A stretch of DNA of 32,331 nt from Armatimonadota bacterium. GTDB lineage: Bacteria; Armatimonadota; UBA10988. The position numbers and the translations under genes were made by a program. Under the pieces are notes generated by a model. That model was given only the letters and a program-made list of their open reading frames with translations. It did not search any database and had not been told where the DNA came from. The stretch is from assembly GCA_016235455.1 (NCBI GenBank), contig JACRKZ010000062.1, positions 1 through 32,331 on the forward strand. Direction: 5' to 3'. Positions 24,104 to 32,331 of this stretch are shown here, in pieces (positions within the stretch are counted from its first letter, which is position 1; every line of letters begins with the position of its first letter).

Positions 24104-25351
24104 TCACTTCGCCCAGATGCCGCCAATCGCCGCCTCATCGCCAAACCCGCCCGGCATCACCGCGCTTGGGCGGTTGGCGTGGTACCAGCGGCGCTCGTCG
24201 GCCGGCGCGGCCAGCGTGCGGCTGCCGGGCATCTCCAGGTAGCCGTTGGGGTCGTTGGCGCGAATCCAATCCCAGGCGTAACGCAGCCACGCGGCGCGCT
24301 GCTCGGGCGACAGGTGGGCGAACCAGCTGATCTCGTCGTAGCCCCAGATCCAGGCGCCGCCTAGGCCGGGCTGGCCGGGCTTGGCGCTGCGACCCCAGTT
24401 GTCGATCTCAGCCAGATAGGGCAGGTGCTCGCACGACCAGCCGCTGTAGGTGTGCCCGCCCCGGCTGCGGCCAAAGAGGCTGTCGTAGTGGCCGACCTGC
24501 ATGACGCCCTCGATGGGCCGGCCAGCCACTTCCTTGATGCGCAGCGGGAACGAGTGGAAGTCCATGAGCAGTTCGCCATCGCGCACCAGTCCGCCGCTGG
24601 GCACATGGGAGTCGAGCAGCACCATGCCGCGGCGCGCATGGTCGGCGGCGTAGGCGCGCAGCAGGCCCAGGACCTGCGCGTAGTGGTCCAGATGCCGGTC
24701 GTTGTGGTTCATCAGCTCGGTCTGGCCCAGGTGGATGGCCTCGCAGCCGGCATCGATGAACGAGCGGCCCAGGAACACGAACCACAGCTTAGTCTCGGTC
24801 TGGCTGACATCGGGCACCGACTGGCCCGGCTGCCAGTGGTTCCTGAACTGGCCGTCCGGGTAGAGCATGGCCTCGTAGCGGAAGTTCCGCGGCTCGGGGG
24901 GCAGGCCCAGCGCCTCGAAGGCCCAGGCCGGCACGGGCACCTGGGCGACGGCGGTGGTGACGATCTCGAAGATGCAGGCCTGCAGCACCATGTCGGGGTC
25001 GGCGGCGTGGACCAGCGCGGCCTGCTCCTTGGCCCGGGCCAGGTTGGCCAGCAGGTTGGCCTCGCCACCCCACAGGCAGAGGCTGCGGCCGACGAGCTTG
25101 GCGCCGGTCTCGCGCAGCATGCGGATGTTGTCGGTCAGATCGCCCTGGCCGTTGAGCAGGCCTTCCATGGTGATGGCGCGGGCCAGATAGCGCTCGAGGA
25201 CCTCGCGCGAGATGGTGCGCCGGAAGGCGTAGGCTGGGTTGGTGGGCATGGTGGGTTCGGTCCTCTCCTGGGCGAGCACCGGCCCGGGCCCTGGCAGCAG
25301 CAGCACCAGAGCCCAGACCAGCGACCAGGCGCCACGCGGGCGTCGGCTCAC
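24104..25351 (-). CDS. Unrecognised exported protein, possible TIM-barrel hydrolase
   Basis: A 415-residue protein starting with GTG that overlaps the M16 protease stop by 4 bases (GTGA). The N-terminus is a clear signal peptide (RRPRGAWSLVWALVLLLPGPGPVLA), so the mature protein is outside the cytoplasm. I cannot assign a family. The order of strands suggests a beta/alpha barrel: GAKLVGRSLCLWGGE (83-97), MVLQACIFEIVT, AGCEAIHLGQTELMNHND (201-218), MVLLDSHVPSGG, LLMDFHSFPLRI, VMQVGHYDSLFG, then LAEIDNWG and GAWIWGYDEISWF. Acidic residues at strand ends (E212, E315, E340) are placed as in GH-A-type glycosidases, but this is inference. It lies in a run with GH127, M16 and a 184-residue unknown. 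Confidence 0.7.
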   Translation of the reverse strand: MSRRPRGAWSLVWALVLLLPGPGPVLAQERTEPTMPTNPAYAFRRTISREVLERYLARAITMEGLLNGQGDLTDNIRMLRETGAKLVGRSLCLWGGEANLLANLARAKEQAALVHAADPDMVLQACIFEIVTTAVAQVPVPAWAFEALGLPPEPRNFRYEAMLYPDGQFRNHWQPGQSVPDVSQTETKLWFVFLGRSFIDAGCEAIHLGQTELMNHNDRHLDHYAQVLGLLRAYAADHARRGMVLLDSHVPSGGLVRDGELLMDFHSFPLRIKEVAGRPIEGVMQVGHYDSLFGRSRGGHTYSGWSCEHLPYLAEIDNWGRSAKPGQPGLGGAWIWGYDEISWFAHLSPEQRAAWLRYAWDWIRANDPNGYLEMPGSRTLAAPADERRWYHANRPSAVMPGGFGDEAAIGGIWAK

Positions 25352-28104
25352 GGCAGGTCGCCAGCGACGCCGACCACTTGCGCCTCGGGCTGGCAGAAGC
25401 GCCGCAGCGCGGCGTTGATCTGGGCCGGCGTGAGTGCGGCCACCTTGTCATCCAGCGCCGCGTCCCAGGCGAACCGACGGCCGAGATAGGCGAGATCGCC
25501 CAGGCGGCCCGCCAGTCCAGAGTCGGCGGCCCGCGCCGAGCGGCGCTGGCGCAGCACGGCGTCCTTGGCCGCCGCGACCTCTTCGGCCGTGAAGCCGTCC
25601 TTCAGCGCCCTCTGGACCTCGTCATTGACCGCGGCCTCGAACTTGGCCAGGTCTTTGGCCGGGAAGATGCCGCCGATGGCGAACGAGCCGCGGTCGTCCT
25701 GCGAACCGGCCGCGAAGCTGGCGCTGATGCCGTAGCTGATGCCTTCCTTCTCACGCACGCGCTTCCACAGCCGCGAGTCGGCGCCGCCGCCCAGCAGCCG
25801 CGCGGCCAGCAGGCCAGCGGCGTAGTCCGGGTCGTCGTCACGCACCTGCAACAGGTTCACGGTCTGATAGGTGCCATTGGGCTTGTCGGCCATGCGTACC
25901 AGCAGTCGTTGGGGCTTGGCAGCGACGAATGGGCGCGCGATGCGCGTGTAAGGCTTGCCGCTCTTCCAGCCGCCCAACAGCTTCTCTGTCAATGCGGTCA
26001 GCTCAGCCGCGTCGAAGTCGCCGCAGGCCGCCACCTCGCCGGTGGACGCGCCGTAGAACTCGGTGTAGAACGCCTTGACCGCCTCGAGAGTCAGCCCCTG
26101 GAGGTCGGCCGCGGCTTCCTCCGGCGTCTGCACGTAGCGCGGGTCACCGGGCGGGTAGACATTGAGCGCGCGGCCGAGCGCCACGCCGAGTTGAGCGCGC
26201 GGGTCGCTCTTCGACTCCTCGGTCGCCGCCAGCGACTGCGTCCGGGCCTCGGCAAACTCGCTGGCCGGGAAGGTCGGCGTGCGCAACACCTCGACCGCGA
26301 ACGACAGCGCCGCGACCAGGTTCTCGCGCGTGGTGCGTACGTTGATGCTGGCGCTGGTGGCGTTGCCGCCCACCGAGACCTCCGCCTTCAGCCGGTTGAT
26401 CTCGTCTTGGATCTGCTGCCGCGTGTACTTGGCCGAGCCGCGCATCAACAGTTGACCAGCCATATCCGCCGCGGCCAGGCGGCCCTTCACGCTCTCCAGA
26501 TCGCCAAAGCGCAGCGCGATCCGCACCGAGACCTCGGCGCCGCGCGTCTTGCGGGGCAGCAGCGCCAACTTGAGCCCGCTGGGCGTCTGGCCCCACTGCG
26601 TGCGCGCGTCCAGGTTGGCGGGCGTGGGGTCGAAGGTTTCGCCCTCGGCCACCGCCGCCCGGCCCTTGTAGTCGCGCACCGCGGCGGCGATGTCGGGGGT
26701 GGGCGGAATGGTCACGCGGTCGCCGTTGGTGGTGGGGTAGAACAGGCCGACCGTGCGGTTGGACGGCTTGAGGTAGGTCGCCGCCACGCGCTGCACGTCG
26801 GCCAGCGTGACCGCGGCGATCCGGTCGCGATGCAGGAAGAACAGCCGCCAATCGCCCAGGCCAACCCATTCGCTCAGGCTGGTGGCCATACGCTGCGAGT
26901 TGAGCATGGCCATCTCGGTGCGCTTGGCCATGCCGGACTTGGCGCGGTCCACCTCGGCGGCGTCGATGGGCTTGGCCGGCAGCCCTTCGGCCAACGCCGT
27001 CAGCGAGTCGCGCAGCGGCTCCAGCGGCGCATTGACCGGCGCGTCGGCATCGACGAGGAACAGGCCGGCATCATGCTGCCGCAGGCAGCCGGCGCTGGCG
27101 TCGACGGCCTGGTTGGTCTTGACCAGCGCCTCGTTCAGCCGGCCCGAGGCCGGATTGCCGAGCGCCGAGGCCAGCACGTCCAGCGCCGCGAAGTCGGGAT
27201 GCGAGCCCGCGGGAATGTGGTAGGCGGCGATGACGCTGGGCCGGGGACCGGCCACGCGCATGGTCACCTGCCGCTCGCCATACTGCGTCGGCTCCACGGT
27301 GTAGGTCGGATAGAGCCGTCGCGTGGGCGCCGGCAGCACGCCGAACTTGGCGGCCACCAGGGCCAGCGTCTTGGCCACGTCGAGCTTGCCGGCCACCACC
27401 AGCACGGCGTTGTCGGGCTGATAGTAGTTGCGATAGAAGGCCTGCACCCGCTCCAGCGGCACGCCGTCCAGGTCGCTGCGCAGACCGATGGTGGAGCGGC
27501 CGTAGTTGTGCCACTGGTAGGCGGCATGCATCAGCGCGAACCACAGCAGCCGGCCCCCGTCGTTCTCGCCCGAGTCCATCTCGTTCTGGACGATCTTGCG
27601 CTCGGCGTCGAGGTCGGCCCGGCCGATGGTCAGGCGCGCCATGCGGCTGGCTTCCAGGTCCAGCGCCCAGGCCAGGTTGGCGTCGCTGGCGGTGACCGTC
27701 TCGAAGAAGTTGGTGCGGTCGATGGACGTGGTGCCGTTCCATTGCGCGCCATGCTGCATCAGCTCGCCCTTGATGTCGCGGTGGCCCGCGGCCGTGCGGA
27801 ACATCAGGTGCTCGAAGAGGTGGGCCATGCCGCCTTCACCGTAGTTCTCGAACCGCGAGCCGACCAGGTAGTTGATGCAGACCGTCACGTTCTCCGTGGT
27901 GGCGTCGGGGAACAGCAGCACCCGCAGGCCGTTGGCACAGTCGTACTCGGTGATGCCCTCGACCGACGGCCCCTTGACCATGCCCGCCGGTAACGGCGCG
28001 GCCGGTAACGGCGCGGCCGGCAACGGCGCGGCGTGCACACCGGCCGCGACCATCGCGGCCACGAACAGGCCCAGTACCAACCGGCAGACTCGACTACTCG
28101 GCAT
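25348..28104 (-). CDS. Exported two-domain M16 zinc protease
   Basis: A 918-residue M16-family peptidase with two M16 halves in one chain, as in pitrilysin-like exported enzymes. The N-terminal half carries the inverted zinc motif HLFEH (95-99) and the downstream glutamate in IVQNEMDSGEN. The C-terminal half has the M16 C-terminal-type pattern (LLAARLLGGGADSRLWKRVR, EKEGISYGISASF) but no HxxEH, so it should be the inactive partner. It cleaves short peptides or unfolded proteins in the periplasm. The signal peptide (VLGLFVAAMVAAGVHA) is followed by three APLPA repeats and a glycine-rich joint. GAGGAG lies before the ATG. The gene sits 36 bp after GH127 and overlaps the next gene by 4 bases. 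Confidence 0.9.
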   Translation of the reverse strand: MPSSRVCRLVLGLFVAAMVAAGVHAAPLPAAPLPAAPLPAGMVKGPSVEGITEYDCANGLRVLLFPDATTENVTVCINYLVGSRFENYGEGGMAHLFEHLMFRTAAGHRDIKGELMQHGAQWNGTTSIDRTNFFETVTASDANLAWALDLEASRMARLTIGRADLDAERKIVQNEMDSGENDGGRLLWFALMHAAYQWHNYGRSTIGLRSDLDGVPLERVQAFYRNYYQPDNAVLVVAGKLDVAKTLALVAAKFGVLPAPTRRLYPTYTVEPTQYGERQVTMRVAGPRPSVIAAYHIPAGSHPDFAALDVLASALGNPASGRLNEALVKTNQAVDASAGCLRQHDAGLFLVDADAPVNAPLEPLRDSLTALAEGLPAKPIDAAEVDRAKSGMAKRTEMAMLNSQRMATSLSEWVGLGDWRLFFLHRDRIAAVTLADVQRVAATYLKPSNRTVGLFYPTTNGDRVTIPPTPDIAAAVRDYKGRAAVAEGETFDPTPANLDARTQWGQTPSGLKLALLPRKTRGAEVSVRIALRFGDLESVKGRLAAADMAGQLLMRGSAKYTRQQIQDEINRLKAEVSVGGNATSASINVRTTRENLVAALSFAVEVLRTPTFPASEFAEARTQSLAATEESKSDPRAQLGVALGRALNVYPPGDPRYVQTPEEAAADLQGLTLEAVKAFYTEFYGASTGEVAACGDFDAAELTALTEKLLGGWKSGKPYTRIARPFVAAKPQRLLVRMADKPNGTYQTVNLLQVRDDDPDYAAGLLAARLLGGGADSRLWKRVREKEGISYGISASFAAGSQDDRGSFAIGGIFPAKDLAKFEAAVNDEVQRALKDGFTAEEVAAAKDAVLRQRRSARAADSGLAGRLGDLAYLGRRFAWDAALDDKVAALTPAQINAALRRFCQPEAQVVGVAGDLP
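27986..28030 (-). repeat. Three 15-bp tandem repeats within the M16 gene
   Basis: Three consecutive 15-bp units (two identical, one with a single change) encode the repeated APLPA segment just after the signal peptide. A multiple of three keeps the frame, so unit number may vary between strains without disrupting the protease. Confidence 0.85.
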
Positions 28105-28140
28105 GATCCGTCTCCTCGATGGCCAGAGTGTATGCCAACC

Positions 28141-30150
28141 TCACGGCTTGGCCACTGGGAACATCGACAGTCGCAACTTGGTGCAACCATAGGGCACCAG
28201 GGTGATCGGCTGGCGTGCGCCCGTGGCGGCCAGCGGCGTGGCGGGCATCTTGGGCGTGGCCAGGTCGAGCGGCCAGTCCACCGGCGCGGCCGTGGTCTCG
28301 ATGGTCAGCGGCGCGGCCTGTGGCCAGTCCCAGCGCGCGGGCATGGCGCCGCGCTTCACCGTCAGGTCCAGCTGGCCGGCGGACAGAGCCACCTGCCAAT
28401 GCGCGGCCGGATCGGCGGTGTTGATATCGCGGCCTTCGGTGGACAGGGCGAACAGCAACGGCCCATAGGACACCGTGGCATACGGCGCGCCGTCGCCCTC
28501 CAGCGTCACCGTGCCGCCCGTGGCCGTGGCCGCACCGGCGTTGACGTCGTGGCCGGTGGTCACGCCGGCGGTCATCGGCAGTCGCAAGGCGACCGTGTCG
28601 CCAGGCTTCCAGGCGCGTTCCAGGCGAGCGAAGCCGGTGGCGTCGGCCTTGGCCGGCACGACCTGGCCGTTGACGCTCAGTTCCGGCGCGGCACACCAGC
28701 CGGGCAGGCGCAGGCTCAGCGGGAAGCTGACCTCGCGCGCTGGGTCGATGTGCAACGTGATGGTCTCGTCGAACGGGTAGTTGGTCCGGCAGTCGATGGT
28801 CACCGGCACCTTGTCGCTGACCAGTGCCGTCAGCTTGCACGGCCCGTAGCAGGCTGCGGCCAGGCCGTTGTCGTGCGTGGCCAGCCACATGTGCTGCACG
28901 TAGTTGGGCACGATGCGGTTGAGCGCGGCGGTGCAGCACAGCGGCTGGTGCGTCGGCGCGTACTGACCGCCCTCGGCGCGCGGGCCGTGCGGGTAGTCGG
29001 GCGAGCCGGGCGCGATGCGGTTGGGGCTCTGGAAGTAGACATGCGTCTTGAAATCGCGCGACACCGTGGCCGGCCCGGCATTGAAGAAGGCGCGCTCGAC
29101 ACGGTCGGCCAGCCGGCCCTGACCGCTGACGGTCAGCAGCGCGATCTGGCTCCATACGTAGCCCGCCACATCGCAGGTCTCGGACCCGCGGAAGGCGCCG
29201 GTGGGGCCCCAGTACTCGTCGGATACAGGCACGCCGTGCGGCTGCATGGCGCGATCGGCCAGCAGGTCGTGCCAGGCCAGCGCGGTGTCGAGGAACTCGC
29301 GCTTCCCGGTCCACAGATAGCCCAGCGCCCAGGGCGTGGTGCTTTCCAGGAAGTGCACCACATGGTCGTTGGCCTCGGCGCCGGGCTCGGTCTTCGGCAG
29401 ATGCCGGTAACGCGCCCACGAGCTGTCCTTGGCGCCGTCGGGCGCGAACAGCGCGTCGAGTCCGGCGGCTATCTGCTTGTTGCCGGTCTGGGTATAGGCG
29501 TCGAACGCCGGCCACGGGTTGGACATGCCCCAGCCCATGCGCAGCGCGTCGTAGCCGCCGCTGTAGGCCATCTCCAGCGCGTGCAACGCCGCGGGATCGT
29601 GTGAGCCGGCGTAGTAGCCCGACATGGCGCGGCCCAGCAAGCCGCTGGCCCAGCAGGGCCAATGGTCGTCGACAGCCGACCACTGCCGGTGCTCGGCGTT
29701 GTTGCGGTCCAGCCACCAGAGGAAGAGGATGCTGTCGGGCTGCATATGCTGGGCCAGGACGCCGATGCGGCGTTTGGCCTGGGCGATGAGCGCCTCGTCG
29801 TGGAGGATGTAACCCAGCCGCCCCAGCCCATCGAACCAGTAGCCGCCACCCTCATACGGCCATGCGCCGCGCGGCCAGGCGAGGTGCTCGCCGGTCATCT
29901 GGTAGTCGTCGGCCCAGGCCTGGCGGAAGGCCTGGTCGACCTCGTCCATGTGGCCCGTATAGCCGTCGCGCGCCGCCAGGCACCAGTCGCGCAGCCAGCC
30001 CTGGGGCTCGACGGCGCCCGGCGGCAGGGCGATCAGCGCCGCGCGCGTCGGCGGCTCAAAGGGACGGGCGTAGTTGAGGCTGGTCATGGGTTGCTCCTGC
30101 GACCAAACGGCCGCGCCGATCAGGAGAGTCAGGCAGGCCAGTCGCACCAC
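28141..30150 (-). CDS. GH127-like beta-L-arabinofuranosidase
   Basis: A 669-residue protein of the GH127/DUF1680 group of (alpha/alpha)6-barrel glycosidases. GH127 enzymes use a cysteine nucleophile held by zinc. The expected zinc ligands are visible: E324 and C326 in SETCDVAGY, and the CC pair C405-C406 in PLCCTA, spaced close to the E338/C340/C417/C418 set of the characterised HypBA1. C405 would be the nucleophile. SDEYWG with E312 may supply the acid/base. The N-terminus (MVRLACLTLLIGAAVWSQ) is a signal peptide. Start is GTG 30150 with GGAGG upstream. It probably releases arabinose from plant-type glycans; related families also act on other sugars. It leads the run of four minus genes. Confidence 0.85.
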   Translation of the reverse strand: MVRLACLTLLIGAAVWSQEQPMTSLNYARPFEPPTRAALIALPPGAVEPQGWLRDWCLAARDGYTGHMDEVDQAFRQAWADDYQMTGEHLAWPRGAWPYEGGGYWFDGLGRLGYILHDEALIAQAKRRIGVLAQHMQPDSILFLWWLDRNNAEHRQWSAVDDHWPCWASGLLGRAMSGYYAGSHDPAALHALEMAYSGGYDALRMGWGMSNPWPAFDAYTQTGNKQIAAGLDALFAPDGAKDSSWARYRHLPKTEPGAEANDHVVHFLESTTPWALGYLWTGKREFLDTALAWHDLLADRAMQPHGVPVSDEYWGPTGAFRGSETCDVAGYVWSQIALLTVSGQGRLADRVERAFFNAGPATVSRDFKTHVYFQSPNRIAPGSPDYPHGPRAEGGQYAPTHQPLCCTAALNRIVPNYVQHMWLATHDNGLAAACYGPCKLTALVSDKVPVTIDCRTNYPFDETITLHIDPAREVSFPLSLRLPGWCAAPELSVNGQVVPAKADATGFARLERAWKPGDTVALRLPMTAGVTTGHDVNAGAATATGGTVTLEGDGAPYATVSYGPLLFALSTEGRDINTADPAAHWQVALSAGQLDLTVKRGAMPARWDWPQAAPLTIETTAAPVDWPLDLATPKMPATPLAATGARQPITLVPYGCTKLRLSMFPVAKP

Positions 30151-30417
30151 GGCGAAGTCCTCCGCGCCATTCCGGCGCCAGCCGCGTCGGCCGACACCAC
30201 GCGCGCCGCATATTCCGACTCGCGCGGGCTAACCCTCCTTGAACCCGCGACACAGCGCGGCCGTCGTGGCACGAGCGCCTGGCCTATGCGCACGGCAGTG
30301 CTACGAGGCTGCCACGCAGACGGGGGCATGTCGTGCGCCGGGCTCGATAGGCGGACCGGGTCCCTGGTGCGCTGTACAATGTAGATCCGAGCGGCGCGGG
30401 GCAAAGGACGAAGGCGC
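30151..30417. promoter_or_regulatory. Divergent spacer between GH127 and SDR genes
   Basis: The 267-bp region separates two divergent starts. On plus, TACAAT (30375-30380) is a good -10 candidate for the SDR gene, but no -35 hexamer fits 16-18 bases upstream. Weak AT-rich stretches near 30220 may serve the GH127 operon. No gene, tRNA or clear operator was recognised. Confidence 0.3.
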
Positions 30418-31863
30418 GTGCAAGAACAGCCCATCCTGGTAACTGGCGCAACGGGCTATGTTGGCGGACGCCTGGTGCGGCGCCTGGAGGCCGCGGGACG
30501 TCCTGTTCGCTGCCTTGCCCGCCGCGCCGAGTACCTGCGCGGCCGCGTTGGCGAGGGCACCACGGTGTTCGCCGGCGATGTGCTGCAACCGGACAGTCTG
30601 ACCGACGCCCTGACCGGCGTTCGCGCAGCGTACTACCTGGTTCACGCCATGGCGGCGGGCGGCTCGTTTGAGGAGCGTGACCGTCGGGCCGCAGCCAACT
30701 TCGGCGCGGCGGCGCGGGCCGCTGGGCTCAAGCGCATCATCTACCTGGGCGGGTTGGGCGGTGCCGACGAGGATCTCTCGGCGCACCTTCGCAGTCGGCG
30801 CGAAGTCGGCGATATCCTGCGTGCATCGGGCGTGCCGGTGACTGAGTTCCGCGCCTCGATCGTCATCGGTTCAGGCAGCCTTTCATTCGAACTGATTCGG
30901 GCTCTTGTCGAGCGGCTGCCCGTCATGGTCACACCCCGCTGGGTGAGCGTCCTGGCACAGCCGATCGCGATCGAGGACCTGCTGGCCTATCTGCTGATAG
31001 AGCTGGACCAGACCGGAGACGCTGACAGGCTCTACGAGATTGGCGGGACCGATCAGGTCTCTTACGGCGACTTGATGCGAGAGTATGCCCGGCAGCGGGG
31101 CCTCCGGATCTGGATGCTGCCCGTGCCGTTCCTTACCCCCTGGCTGTCCAGCCTGTGGCTGGGGCTGGTCACTCCGGTCTACGCCCGCGTCGGCCGGGCG
31201 TTGATCGACAGCATGGTGCATCCAAGTGTGGTGCGCGACCCAGCCGCGCAGGCCGCCTTCAGCGTCCGACCGATCGGCGCGTCGGCGGCCATCGCCGCTG
31301 CGCTGCGCCACGAGGACCTGGAGTTCGCCGAGACCCGCTGGAACGATGCCCTGGTCGCTGCCGGCGCCACGACTGACTGGGGCGGACGTCGGTTCAATCA
31401 GCGGCTGGTCGATTCCCGGGTCGCCCGCGTCAACGTGGCGCCGGCCAAGGCGTTCGCGCCGATCCGCCGGATCGGCGGCGCGACAGGCTGGTACTACGGC
31501 ACCTGGCTTTGGCGGCTCCGCGGCGCCATCGACCTGTTGGTCGGCGGTGTGGGTCTGCGCCGCGGCCGGCGCGATCCCGAAGAGGTCTCGCCCGGCGATG
31601 TCGTGGACTTTTGGCGGGTCGAGGACTACGAGCCCGATCGTCGGTTGCGGCTGCACGCCGAGATGAAGCTCCCAGGACGGGCTTGGCTGGAGTTCGAGGT
31701 CCAGGCCGACGATGAGGGCGGTAGCACTATCCGGCAGACCGCGACCTTCGACCCGCTCGGGCTCTTCGGCCTGGCCTACTGGTACGGCATCTGGCCGCTC
31801 CATCGGGCCGTCTTCCGAGGTATGCTGCGGAACATCGCGGCCGCGGCCGAACGAGATCGGTAG
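30418..31863 (+). CDS. SDR-like NAD(P)-binding protein with DUF2867 domain
   Basis: A 481-residue protein starting at GTG 30418 with AAGG-type purines upstream. The N-terminal half is an atypical short-chain-dehydrogenase fold: LVTGATGYVGGRLV (7-20) is the nucleotide-binding loop, followed by FAGDVLQPDSL, a HAMAAGGSFEERDRRAAANF segment and IIYLGGLGGADE, the usual layout of NmrA-like oxidoreductases. The C-terminal third (about 330-480) is a DUF2867 domain (PGDVVDFWRVEDYEPDRRL, then FDPLGLFGLAYWYGIWPLHR and VFRGMLRNIA). This fusion is common in bacteria, but substrate and reaction remain unknown. It is alone on its strand here. Confidence 0.85.
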   Translation: MQEQPILVTGATGYVGGRLVRRLEAAGRPVRCLARRAEYLRGRVGEGTTVFAGDVLQPDSLTDALTGVRAAYYLVHAMAAGGSFEERDRRAAANFGAAARAAGLKRIIYLGGLGGADEDLSAHLRSRREVGDILRASGVPVTEFRASIVIGSGSLSFELIRALVERLPVMVTPRWVSVLAQPIAIEDLLAYLLIELDQTGDADRLYEIGGTDQVSYGDLMREYARQRGLRIWMLPVPFLTPWLSSLWLGLVTPVYARVGRALIDSMVHPSVVRDPAAQAAFSVRPIGASAAIAAALRHEDLEFAETRWNDALVAAGATTDWGGRRFNQRLVDSRVARVNVAPAKAFAPIRRIGGATGWYYGTWLWRLRGAIDLLVGGVGLRRGRRDPEEVSPGDVVDFWRVEDYEPDRRLRLHAEMKLPGRAWLEFEVQADDEGGSTIRQTATFDPLGLFGLAYWYGIWPLHRAVFRGMLRNIAAAAERDR

Positions 31864-32115
31864 GTCCGGCCCATCGTCAGCACCGCACACCCACCCCGCC
31901 CCGCCAACCCGCGGCCCGCATCATGAGGGCCAACTCACTGGCCACGGCCACGAACCGGCAGTCCTCGGCCACACGACGCAGGGCGGCCTACCGCGATGTG
32001 GGGGACGCACCTCGGTTCTGCAACCAATGCCCCACAGTTGTCACCATATTTGTACTGTGTGGAGTCCCCGCAACACACGAGCCGCGGTAGTACCACGAGC
32101 GGCGGATCGCTGCGG
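31864..32115. other. Intergenic region between convergent gene ends
   Basis: I see no gene in this 252-bp gap. A CACAGT/ACTGTG inverted repeat (about 32032-32058, 15-base loop that is A/T-rich) stands out from the GC-rich context and might be a terminator loop or an operator, but six base pairs are weak support. Base composition is lower in GC near the repeat. Confidence 0.3.
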
Positions 32116-32331
32116 CTAGTTCGGAGCCTCCGCGGCTGGCGCGGCTGGTTTGGGCGCCTTCAGCTCCGCCTCCAGCGCCGGCAGCGGGTCCTCGCCTTCG
32201 CCCGTACGGTTGTATTCGAGGAACGCGTTGGCCCGCTTCAGGCTCAGGTCCTTGGCCTTGAAGCAGCAGGCCACGTTCTTCATCACCCGCGCCAGCTTCT
32301 TCTCGTCGCCTGCCGTCCATTCGGCCAGTTG
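32116..32331 (-). CDS. 3' end of an unrecognised protein
   Basis: The last 71 codons of a gene entering from the right edge are open to a TAG at 32116-32118. The product has WTAGDEKKLARVMKNVACC, then FKAKDLSLKRANAFLEYN, an acidic joint (GEGEDPLPALEAEL) and an alanine/proline-rich tail. The helical, lysine-rich pattern and ordinary codon use make it a credible coding end. The family cannot be told from this fragment. Confidence 0.6.
   Translation of the reverse strand, partial: QLAEWTAGDEKKLARVMKNVACCFKAKDLSLKRANAFLEYNRTGEGEDPLPALEAELKAPKPAAPAAEAPN

Noticed and set aside
25378..27993. An 871-codon open frame on plus, antisense to the M16 protease
   Set aside because: Low-complexity composition and no motif, while the minus strand has an intact zinc protease.
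1..32331. tRNA, rRNA and CRISPR arrays
   Set aside because: No T-loop-like GTTCGAATC patterns in cloverleaf context, rRNA-like stretches or regularly spaced direct repeats were seen by eye; a covariance-model scan was not possible.

Overview
The window is high-GC, gene-dense bacterial DNA with no tRNA, rRNA, CRISPR array, transposase or phage gene that I can see. The gene mix includes long exported carbohydrate-active enzymes, a URO-D-like protein, ThuA and ceramidase-like proteins, a heparinase-type lyase, GH127, an aldehyde dehydrogenase of the bacterial-microcompartment (BMC) type, and remnants of a SARP/AfsR-like regulator. This points to an environmental, saccharolytic bacterium of the Armatimonadota / Planctomycetota / Hydrogenedentota kind. 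That placement is inference only; no marker gene here settles the phylum.

Layout. Positions 1-1605 look degraded: a minus-strand zinc-ribbon/L7-L12-like gene and a plus-strand AfsR/LuxR-type ATPase remnant are each spread over several reading frames. Positions 1724-5357 hold a hairpin, a URO-D family protein and a parallel beta-helix protein (minus). An exported rubrerythrin follows on plus (5513-6127). A four-gene minus-strand cluster (6140-11829) encodes a ceramidase-like hydrolase, a ThuA-like protein, a BNR/sialidase-like protein and a discoidin + GH-A glycosidase. Diverging from it are a YpdA-like flavoprotein and a heparinase II/III-type lyase (11930-15720). The lyase converges, with a 7-bp overlap, on two overlapping small minus genes: a zinc-ribbon protein and a TPM-domain-like protein.

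Positions 16659-20786 are a tight plus-strand operon: an S41 C-terminal processing protease, a LysM membrane protein and an Hsp70-family protein without a helical lid. A good sigma70-like promoter precedes it. Between this operon and the next, convergent, genes lies a perfect 35-bp inverted repeat (20813-20895). Minus-strand genes follow: a BMC-type aldehyde dehydrogenase abutting aroB. The aroB gene appears to be transcribed from an extended -10 promoter as a leaderless mRNA. Upstream of these is a compact run of four: a GH127-like enzyme, a two-domain M16 protease, an unrecognised exported protein and an unrecognised 184-aa protein. An SDR/DUF2867 oxidoreductase diverges on plus (30418-31863), and the right edge holds the 3' end of an unrecognised minus gene.

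How the parts fit. Most accessory genes serve uptake and breakdown of glycans outside the cytoplasm (beta-helix protein, GH-A and GH127 glycosidases, sialidase-like, lyase). The aldehyde dehydrogenase hints that fucose/rhamnose- or diol-type sugar breakdown ends in a microcompartment encoded elsewhere. The most unusual items are the Ctp-LysM-Hsp70 operon, the CAGAT-repeat palindrome, the microcompartment-tagged aldehyde dehydrogenase coupled to aroB without shell genes, the exported rubrerythrin, and the unrecognised 415-aa/184-aa pair.
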